Source of the DNA: Planctomycetota bacterium
GTDB taxonomy: Bacteria > Planctomycetota > Phycisphaerae > WQYP01
DNA: 10,429 nucleotides
Assembly: GCA_021828925.1 (NCBI GenBank)
Contig: JAJZCT010000066.1
Span: 1 to 10,429, forward strand
Direction of reading: 5' to 3'
Shown: positions 1 through 5,071 of the stretch, one piece after another
How the letters are laid out: each line of letters opens with the position of its first letter
Position numbering within the stretch: position 1 is the first letter of the stretch
The notes under the pieces: model-generated
The model's database searches: none
The model's input: the letters and a program-made list of their open reading frames with translations, nothing else
Told to the model about the DNA's origin: nothing
Position numbers and translations under genes: made by a program

Positions 1-176
1 GCCTCCAAGTCCACTTCGGCAATGCGTGTGCTACGCAAACCGATATGCACCGCTGGCAGTTGCCCCTGGGATATCAGTTGCCACGTCTTACGTGTGCTGA
101 TGCCCAATCGTTCTGCAACGACGGGAATCGTCAACAACTGGGACTGGGGCTTTACTTCACTGACTGTCTTAATCAT
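1..176 (-). CDS. Excisionase-type helix-turn-helix DNA-binding protein, partial (3' end beyond the window)
   Basis: Translating the minus strand from the ATG at 176 gives 58 complete codons that run off the left edge. Residues about 15-58 read LLTIPVVAERLGISTRKTWQ, followed by LISQGQLPAVHIGLRSTRIA. This is the typical pattern of the HTH_17/excisionase family: a helix-turn-helix followed by a wing that ends in a conserved arginine before an acidic stretch (here EVDLEA). Such proteins are small DNA benders or binders that steer site-specific recombination, or act as regulators in plasmids and integrated elements. The start is supported by GGAG at 183-186, six bases upstream of the ATG. An integrase often lies next to such a gene, but that position is outside the window. 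The gene is transcribed divergently from the small gene at 346. The family call is firm; its role as a true excisionase is an inference. Confidence 0.8.
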   Translation of the reverse strand, partial: MIKTVSEVKPQSQLLTIPVVAERLGISTRKTWQLISQGQLPAVHIGLRSTRIAEVDLE

Positions 177-212
177 TTGAATCTCCAAACTTCACAACCT
201 AACATTATGCGA

Positions 213-223
213 ACATAGTATGT
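213..223. promoter_or_regulatory. Short palindrome in the divergent intergenic region, possible operator
   Basis: The region between the two divergent starts (177-345) is AT-rich. It contains ACATA-G-TATGT, a perfect 5-bp inverted repeat with a one-base centre. On the minus strand CATAAT (204-209) could be a -10 box for the excisionase-type gene, and the palindrome lies just upstream of it, where a repressor could block polymerase. The corresponding -35 position (GTGATA) is poor. Position and symmetry fit an autoregulatory operator, but a match this short can arise by chance. Confidence 0.25.
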
Positions 224-345
224 GCATATCACTGATAAAGTCAATGGTATTATTAAAGACAAATCGCTTTTAGTCGGATTGCCGCTTTATATACTATCAT
301 ATGCCGCTTGCCCGCCACCAGATGACCCTGTAGACTTTGATCGTT

Positions 346-594
346 ATGGCCAAACGAAACAAGCCAATAAAGATCGTCAAGAGTATCGGCAAACCTTTGA
401 CCGTTCAGAGAACCTATCGCTTCAATACGGAACTCTTTGAATCCTTTGAGGAGGATTGCGCCCGGCATCTGGCTAATCCCAAGCTGGTGCTGGAGGCGCT
501 GATTCTGCACTGGCTGGAAGGTGACGCCAAGGCTCGCGGAGCCATCGCGATGCGTCACCGCCAGCACTTTGGATTATCATCCCAGGACCAGTAA
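346..594 (+). CDS. Small ribbon-helix-helix-like protein
   Basis: This is an 82-aa basic protein if it starts at the ATG at 346. A TTG at 337 would add three residues, and an in-frame TAG at 331-333 rules out anything longer. Neither start has a clear Shine-Dalgarno sequence. A lysine-rich tail is followed by VQRTYRFNTELFESFEEDCA (about residues 20-39), a possible beta strand plus helix, and then by a helix around PKLVLEALILHWLEG (about 45-59). This strand-helix-helix order, with the FNTELFESFEE and LVLEALILHWLEG heptad-like pattern, resembles ribbon-helix-helix DNA-binding proteins found on plasmids and integrated elements. I cannot name a family. It diverges from the excisionase-type gene, which fits a mobile-element control region. 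It is more credible as a gene than overlapping frames on the other strand because of its compact predicted fold. Confidence 0.6.
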   Translation: MAKRNKPIKIVKSIGKPLTVQRTYRFNTELFESFEEDCARHLANPKLVLEALILHWLEGDAKARGAIAMRHRQHFGLSSQDQ

Positions 595-629
595 TTCCCG
601 CATCGGCATCGGCCCCCATCATTACCAAG

Positions 630-784
630 ACGCCGCGCCGCGGCGGCGTTCCACCGGCGGCATCAATCGTGTAATTACCGTGCTTTGCCCTCGGCCTGCG
701 CCGGGCAACCGTCGCGCCCTCGCTATGTTCCACTTCGCTCCGTCACGCCGGATTGCTCCGGCTCCAGGGGGAGTGCAAAGCACT
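630..784. repeat. Four consecutive GC-rich hairpins
   Basis: Four inverted repeats lie one after another. ACGCCGC (630-636) pairs with GCGGCGT (643-649). GCCC..GGC (687-695) pairs with GCCGGGC (700-706), with two bulged bases. GCCGGA (747-752) pairs with TCCGGC (757-762) around TTGC. AGTGC (772-776) pairs with GCACT (780-784) around AAA. Each is short and could be chance in GC-rich DNA. Their serial spacing immediately upstream of the long stem at 811-846 is what makes them worth listing. Confidence 0.4.
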
Positions 785-810
785 GGCCGAAACACACTTC
801 AGACCGCCCG

Positions 811-846
811 CCTTGGCTTCCCGCTTCGTGACGTGGGAGGCCAAGG
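811..846 (+). ncRNA. Long stem-loop, core of a candidate structured RNA
   Basis: CCTTGGCTTCCC (811-822) pairs with GGGAGGCCAAGG (835-846) over 12 base pairs around a 12-nt loop. One pair (T818 with G839) is a U-G wobble if the plus strand is transcribed; on the minus strand it would be an A-C mismatch, so plus-strand transcription is mildly favoured. No T-tract follows, so it is not a simple intrinsic terminator, and it lies in no credible gene. I do not recognise an Rfam class. Whether it is transcribed cannot be seen from the sequence. Confidence 0.35.
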
Positions 847-1119
847 TGGGCTATGTTGTTGGCACAACCGGATCGACGAGGGGGATGGTTTTAGCTCGCC
901 CCGTGACATCGACCAGTTGGCGTTCCGCACCGTTGCCCGCCGCCCCGTGTCGGCAGATGGCCACGTCACCAAGAAGGATACTTGCTCTCTCTTTCGCGCA
1001 GGCTTTTCGCGCTGCTTGTTGCGCGACCCAACGGCTCCCGGCGATGCTGACTATCCGCGCCAACAGTCTGTCAGGCAGGCCCTATTCTTTCCCGATCAAG
1101 CCGTCTGAACAACCGCCAA

Positions 1120-1160
1120 GGTTTCCCGGAACACTCGCCCACAGGGCGCTCCGCGAAACC
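1120..1160. ncRNA. Compound hairpin, possible structured RNA element
   Basis: GGTTTC (1120-1125) pairs with GAAACC (1155-1160). A single C-C mismatch follows (1126/1154), then CGGA (1127-1130) pairs with TCCG (1150-1153), and an apical CGCCC (1136-1140) pairs with GGGCG (1144-1148) around an ACA loop. The total is 15 Watson-Crick pairs with one mismatch and one asymmetric internal loop, a layout typical of folded RNA rather than of a random palindrome. All pairs are Watson-Crick, so the strand cannot be assigned. No T-tract follows on either side. Confidence 0.35.
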
Positions 1161-1580
1161 CCAATAACCTTCCCCGCCCGGTTCCCCAGACCATCATCTT
1201 CTGTGTCGAGTCGAGCCCGCGGACGGCCCGCCGCCAAGCCAACCGACTCCGCTGTTACCCCCATCACCGGCTGGTAAATTTACCGGAGTGCAGCCTGGCC
1301 AACGGCTTGCCCCGAAGGCTCACCGCTCCGCCAACGCGCTGTGTTTTTGCGTCGCATCGATGCGCGCCGAACGCCTGCCAAAATGACAAATGACCTTCCG
1401 AAGGGCGCATCCGGTGCAGCGCAGATTCACCCTCCCCGCAACATTTGAAAGCTCGGCACTGAACGGTTTACACCTTGGCTGGAGGTGTCCATCAACTCCC
1501 AATTTCCCCGACACCGCGTGCCGAAGCCGCCGTCAACCTTCGCGCTGCCATGTTCGCTTGCTCGGTTAATTGGCAAGATA

Positions 1581-2099
1581 TCAAAACCATCCCAAAGCGT
1601 TGATTTCAGCAATTGGAAAGTGGAAGGCAAGATTAAAGGACATGGCATCCTGATTTTTGTATATGCTTGTATTGCCTTCACTTACGTGGCATCCCCTCAT
1701 TTTTTCGGGATGCCATTGGCTGCCGGGCTTTTTGGCAGAACCCAGTGGAACCCGGCTAAACTCATCAGGTTCCATGTAAGTGGTTGCACAACGTACACTT
1801 ACGAAATTCTGGGTTCTGATTCTTTTACCTTGTCTTCCAATTTTAAGTCGTATTTCATGGGCAAGCATCCACACGCCTCCATCGCGATTGTCATCATTAA
1901 ATTTATCGAAGTCGACGATGCGTAGCGGCTGCTGTTCATCAAGCTCTGGGAGCTTGCGAGCGGTTCTCTGGGCCATCCAGTGGGCCGTGTTACGACATTC
2001 CACCTGGGGTTGTTTACACGCGAAGGGGTGGTTCTGAAAGAGGTCCGATGTGGCGCGGGCGGAGAGTTCAACCGGCATGATCTTGGGGGTTGGCGGCAT
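1581..2099 (-). CDS. Hypothetical protein, doubtful
   Basis: A 172-aa open frame starts at an ATG at 2099. The stretch QPLRIVDFDKFNDDNRDGG and the following MLAHEIRLKI look protein-like, and the first sixty or so codons favour G or C in third position. Against it: no clear Shine-Dalgarno sequence, no recognised domain, a second minus-strand frame (1799-2071) and plus-strand frames also open here, and the C-terminal third runs through three consecutive hairpins (1687-1774). It may be a decayed gene, or the non-coding flank of the ISL3-type transposase remnant at 2298-2453. I keep it only as a low-confidence call. Confidence 0.22.
   Translation of the reverse strand: MPPTPKIMPVELSARATSDLFQNHPFACKQPQVECRNTAHWMAQRTARKLPELDEQQPLRIVDFDKFNDDNRDGGVWMLAHEIRLKIGRQGKRIRTQNFVSVRCATTYMEPDEFSRVPLGSAKKPGSQWHPEKMRGCHVSEGNTSIYKNQDAMSFNLAFHFPIAEINALGWF
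1687..1774. repeat. Run of three perfect hairpins
   Basis: TGGCATCCC (1687-1695) pairs with GGGATGCCA (1707-1715), a 9-bp stem with an 11-nt loop holding six T. CTGCC (1720-1724) pairs with GGCAG (1734-1738). TGGAACC (1746-1752) pairs with GGTTCCA (1768-1774). The three follow each other with gaps of only 4 and 7 nt. The T-run lies in the loop of the first stem, not after it, so these are not ordinary intrinsic terminators. They could form part of a folded RNA or a recombination site. A further 7-bp stem (CAAGCTC/GAGCTTG) sits at 1940-1956 and a 6-bp one (CACGCA/TGCGTG) at 2129-2143. Confidence 0.4.
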
Positions 2100-2297
2100 A
2101 CCGTCTACGGTCTCTCAAAACCGGTTCCCACGCACTTTGCGTGAAGGCGTGCGCAGCATCAAACGTATCACGATTGCGGCTGTAATTTATCGGCAGGCAT
2201 CCGGCCATTACGACGGCGAGCGCCGACTTCTGGCCGTAGTGCGGAAACGCCACCGCCACACGGAAGTGCCGGTATGATCTTCACGCGGAGGCGGCCA

Positions 2298-2453
2298 TCA
2301 GCCGGTGTGCGGTACACGCTGCGGCAACAGATCGAAGTTGACCCGGCCATACATCGGTCGGTTGATCAACTTCATCCGTTTGACCTTTCCTTCCACGTGC
2401 CCGTCGCTCCATGGCTGCAGGATAGGTTCGCTCACCGCCGTCCAACCAAAACC
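2298..2453 (-). pseudogene. ISL3-family transposase, C-terminal remnant
   Basis: The minus strand encodes 51 residues ending in a TGA at 2298-2300. They include ILQPWSDGHVEGKVKRMKLI and then NRPMYGRVNFDLLPQRVPHT. ISL3-family (DDE_Tnp_ISL3) transposases typically end in this arrangement: W-S-(N/D)-G-x-V-E-G-x-(V/I)-(N/K)-R-(L/M)-K-x-(I/L)-(K/N)-R-x-M-Y-G-R-x-x-F-x-L-L-x-x-R-V. The glutamate in the VEG motif is the last acidic catalytic residue of the family. The rest of the transposase, several hundred residues, is missing, and the frame runs straight into the TAG of the preceding gene. Two conserved positions have become proline (LLPQRVP where LLRQRVL is usual), so it is decayed and surely inactive. 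It marks a past insertion followed by deletion or by arrival of the GYF cluster. I could not identify terminal inverted repeats. Confidence 0.75.
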
Positions 2454-4241
2454 CTATTTGGCCACCTCAATCGGATTTCCGCTGTCCAGATGGATATGCA
2501 CCGTCTGACGGGACGAAACCGTAACCGGAACCATCCACGCCGCGAAAGGCTGGGCGGAGTGATATGCAAATGCATAGTACGCACCGGCGGGAACCGATCT
2601 AATTCGAAATGATCCGTCGCTGTGAGTCAACCCCGACGGGTTTGTCGCATAGTGCTGTATCCACGCGGGAACCCCCCAGGGAAGAAAGAGCGATGCGTTG
2701 GGTTGGGAGTAACGGAAAACCAGTGGAAATGAGTTTCCACTCTTGTAAAAGATGGGGTCTCCATAATCCCAAAGCGACAAGAACATGCGGCGGGCGTCGC
2801 TCCCATCAGGGGGACCGGCCAGAATTTTCTTCAGTCGTTGCAGGCGGGAATCGACTTTGGTGCAAAGCGTATTTCCGACGTATCCGTTGACGTATCCCAG
2901 TACCGTACCTGTCCGGCCTGCCGTCACCGGCAATGTATTATTGAGATTCCCATTTAGTGTGTTGATAGCCGAACGCGCCTGGGTCAGCCAATGGTTCAGG
3001 TATTGTTTTTGAGCATTGAGAATTCGGAGCATCCGTGCTTTGCTGATCCGCTTGGGAACCAGTATTACGCGAACTCCCGCGAGAGGCGTCGGCACCCCAT
3101 CGCCACCGGTCATTACCACCGATCCACCGACATTGGCGACGATCTCTGTGCTTTGCAAAATCGCCGCGCGAAGCGCCGCGTCGACAGCGAAAATCACACG
3201 ATGCGATTCAATCAACGCTTCAGTATCGGGGCGGGACGCGTTCATCGCGGATGCCTTGTCGGCCTCTCGGGCTAAAGAGATCGTGTCCCTTTCTAATGCC
3301 GTTGCCAACGCGGAAGCGCCAGTGTGTTTAAGTGAAAAATTATTGACTAAAATGTTTCTAATCGCCGGCGCATCAGCGGTTTGAATTTGCGCGTCCTCAT
3401 TAAGAATTTTCGCCAATGTGCCTGCGGCGACATGTTCAGCATCAATGGATTGCAATACTTGTTTAGCCAATACGGCCGGCCCATACTTCCGCAGTTTGGC
3501 TAAAACCGCCCGGGATGCGGCCAATTGCCGCGATCCGCTGGCAACCAATCGCCGCTGCTCCGATGCCAATTCATTGAGTTTATCACGAAGTAGCGCTTGC
3601 TGATGCCGAAAATGATCCTGTGCGGATGAGATTTTTCCGTCCAGTGCCGCCAGTCGCGTTTGCCATTGCGCAGAACGAATGCTGTATGCATTCCTCAACC
3701 GTCCGTCCTGCCGGCGCAACTGGTCAATTTCTTGCGTCAGCTGCCTCTTCAATCCAGCATCTCCGAGCACCTGCTGTGCCAAATCGCGTACCTTGGCTGC
3801 TTTTATTTTGGCATATTGCAGGCCGAAAATGATGGTTAACACCGCGCATATAATCACCAGCCCGCAAAGACCACCATAAACGAAATAGGAAGCTGGCGGC
3901 CCGAAAAACCCGTTGCTCCGCTTCACGCCAGCACCCCCTCCAAGGTGCGAAGGGGCCGTGGCGGGCGGCTTACGTGCAATTGCCGTGTCGGCTCTTAACG
4001 CACGAGGTGCATCCATTACCCCGGCCAACGATGGTGGCGAGGCTTGGGGCGGATCGCCGCGCAGCTCAGGGACCTTATCAGCGCCCGTCCGATCAGCCAT
4101 TCCATCCTTCCAGACCGAAGTTTCCGCGGCGATCTCCCCATTTTGCAGCAAACTTCGTAATTGGTCGGTAGACAAAGGGCCGATATTGCGCCCATCAAAG
4201 CTATAGTACCATACCGCCTGCGGATTTTCATGCTCATCCAT
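2454..4241 (-). CDS. GYF_2-like / TM / coiled-coil membrane protein (paralogue of the gene at 7678-9543)
   Basis: This 595-aa protein appears to have its N-terminus in the cytoplasm. Residues about 10-60 form a GYF_2 (DUF4339)-like domain with WYYSFDGRNIGP and VWKDGMAD; the second conserved Trp, normally right after GMAD, is Arg. A Pro/Ala-rich linker (62-115) leads to GPPASYF and one membrane helix (about 119-141). A long Ala/Gln/Arg-rich helical, probably coiled-coil, region follows (about 145-375). The C-terminus resembles a carboxypeptidase regulatory-like beta-sandwich: a first part near 371-396 (PTPLAGVRVILVP), about 140 inserted residues, then THSDGSFRIRSVPAGAYYAF (539-558). A longer frame begins at 4331, but the ATG at 4241 fits the domain start and has AGGGA eight bases upstream. 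It is probably the last gene of the operon, 67 bp after its neighbour, and no terminator is visible before the transposase remnant. Function unknown; probably a structural or scaffold envelope protein. Confidence 0.85.
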   Translation of the reverse strand: MDEHENPQAVWYYSFDGRNIGPLSTDQLRSLLQNGEIAAETSVWKDGMADRTGADKVPELRGDPPQASPPSLAGVMDAPRALRADTAIARKPPATAPSHLGGGAGVKRSNGFFGPPASYFVYGGLCGLVIICAVLTIIFGLQYAKIKAAKVRDLAQQVLGDAGLKRQLTQEIDQLRRQDGRLRNAYSIRSAQWQTRLAALDGKISSAQDHFRHQQALLRDKLNELASEQRRLVASGSRQLAASRAVLAKLRKYGPAVLAKQVLQSIDAEHVAAGTLAKILNEDAQIQTADAPAIRNILVNNFSLKHTGASALATALERDTISLAREADKASAMNASRPDTEALIESHRVIFAVDAALRAAILQSTEIVANVGGSVVMTGGDGVPTPLAGVRVILVPKRISKARMLRILNAQKQYLNHWLTQARSAINTLNGNLNNTLPVTAGRTGTVLGYVNGYVGNTLCTKVDSRLQRLKKILAGPPDGSDARRMFLSLWDYGDPIFYKSGNSFPLVFRYSQPNASLFLPWGVPAWIQHYATNPSGLTHSDGSFRIRSVPAGAYYAFAYHSAQPFAAWMVPVTVSSRQTVHIHLDSGNPIEVAK

Positions 4242-4308
4242 TTTGAAGTTCCCTGTTCCAATGCTACCGTTACAGAATCTACGCCGACATGCGCTCGCCG
4301 CGCCGCTG

Positions 4309-5004
4309 TCAGTCGAAAGTCCGGCACTCAAAAATTGCCAATACCAAGGCCGTCACAGAAACGCCCAGTAATAAGATTGACGCTAACGGAATCACGTACA
4401 CGGACAGGCCAAGATCATTGCTCGATTCGGCGATTGGCAGCACGACGCCCAAAAGGGCGGTCAAGGTTAGGGCGATATAAAATCCCAAGTGGCACCACTT
4501 GGTAATCTGCCATACGACCGCGCCATGGACCATCGCGAGATCCACGATAGCTGCGGCCAGCGCGAGCAACCCCAGTATCATCGCCACAACCGCCTGCCAA
4601 AAGTGGGCACCGATGACGATACCACCTGCGCTATTAAAACCGCCTTGTGGCACGATGACATAAGCCCACGGGAGGCAAATAGAAATGACCGCCACACTCG
4701 ATGCGACAATAAAAAATATTCGCCTATTCTTCTGTTGTGCGGAGAGCATCTGGAATCCAGCCCTCGCTGCTGGGGCCATAACGGCGGCAGGCAGTGGTGC
4801 TGGTGGCGCGGCGGCAAGTCTCAATTCCGCAACTTGTGAAGCGGCGACCCAGTCGGCCATTCCGGTTTTCCACACCGGCGTGTCGCTAGGTAACCTTCGC
4901 ATTTGGAGGGCCTGCCGCAACTGTTCGCCTTGCACTGGCCCCTGCTGGACACCATCAATCGAATAATACCACGCATCTTGTTCTATTATTGGTTGATCAA
5001 CCAC
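4309..5004 (-). CDS. GYF_2-like domain protein with C-terminal four-TM module
   Basis: This is a 231-aa protein. Residues 11-62 are a well-kept GYF_2-like domain (AWYYSIDGVQQGP, then VWKTGMADW). A short Ala/Pro-rich linker (64-82) is followed by four predicted membrane helices at about 96-118, 132-158, 173-192 and 205-227, ending in FECRTFD. The four-helix part matches the C-terminus of the 847-aa neighbour: LPWA after the first helix start, FWQA in the second, LLGVVLP against ILGIFLP in the third, and an ECR ending. Start choice: the open frame extends back to 5232 inside the neighbour, but AAGGAG (5011-5016) lies six bases before a GTG at 5004, which gives a clean GYF domain start and a 67-bp gap. 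The four-TM module is not one I can name. Likely an inner-membrane partner in a complex with the adjacent products. Confidence 0.85.
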   Translation of the reverse strand: MVDQPIIEQDAWYYSIDGVQQGPVQGEQLRQALQMRRLPSDTPVWKTGMADWVAASQVAELRLAAAPPAPLPAAVMAPAARAGFQMLSAQQKNRRIFFIVASSVAVISICLPWAYVIVPQGGFNSAGGIVIGAHFWQAVVAMILGLLALAAAIVDLAMVHGAVVWQITKWCHLGFYIALTLTALLGVVLPIAESSNDLGLSVYVIPLASILLLGVSVTALVLAIFECRTFD

Positions 5005-5010
5005 GGGATG

Positions 5011-5016
5011 CTCCTT
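5011..5016 (-). promoter_or_regulatory. Ribosome binding site that fixes a GTG start
   Basis: AAGGAG on the minus strand is followed by six bases and then GTG (5004-5002). No ATG with comparable spacing exists in this frame nearby. This decides the start of the small GYF plus four-TM gene and removes about 76 spurious N-terminal residues that would overlap the upstream gene. Confidence 0.75.
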
Positions 5017-5071
5017 AAAAACATATAACCAGATTCCATGAACTTGGTCTCGCAACGACCCGAAGAATCGG

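Larger units (their letters stand above)
595..1580. other. Gene-free GC-rich stretch dense in inverted repeats
   Basis: No credible coding gene is seen over nearly 1 kb. Several overlapping frames are open on both strands, as expected of GC-rich DNA, but their products are low-complexity or Arg/Pro/Ala-rich and have no recognisable domain. Inverted repeats occur throughout: 630-649 (7-bp stem, 6-nt loop), 687-706 (7 bp with a 2-nt bulge), 747-762 (6 bp, TTGC loop), 772-784 (5 bp, AAA loop), 811-846 (12 bp), 994-1026 (7 bp, 19-nt loop), 1120-1160 (compound stem), and perfect 12-bp palindromes at 1273-1284 and 1353-1364. No tRNA, rRNA or CRISPR repeat is recognisable. It could be a structured non-coding RNA, a decayed mobile element or a cis-acting recombination region. 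Confidence 0.6.

Noticed and set aside
521..1277. Long plus-strand open frames across the GC-rich stretch (521-1108 and 753-1277)
   Set aside because: The products are Arg/Pro/Ala-rich with no domain-like pattern and overlap each other in different frames, and strong inverted repeats run through them. They look like chance open frames in GC-rich DNA.
1485..1925. Plus-strand frame of 146 codons
   Set aside because: There is no ribosome binding site and no recognisable domain. It overlaps several other open frames and the hairpin run at 1687-1774.
595..2297. tRNA gene or CRISPR array in the gene-free stretch
   Set aside because: No T-arm-like GGTTCGAATCC pattern with a cloverleaf partner and no regularly spaced repeated unit could be found.
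4242..4331. N-terminal extension of the 595-aa GYF protein back to 4331
   Set aside because: The added 30 residues have no similarity to the paralogue. The ATG at 4241 lies just before the GYF domain and has an AGGGA box at eight bases.
4991..5002. Perfect palindrome GGTTGATCAACC at the start codon of the small GYF gene; GTTGATCAAC recurs at 2361-2370
   Set aside because: At 2361 it lies within transposase codons and at 4991 within the first codons of the gene. Two 10-bp matches in different coding contexts are most simply coincidence.
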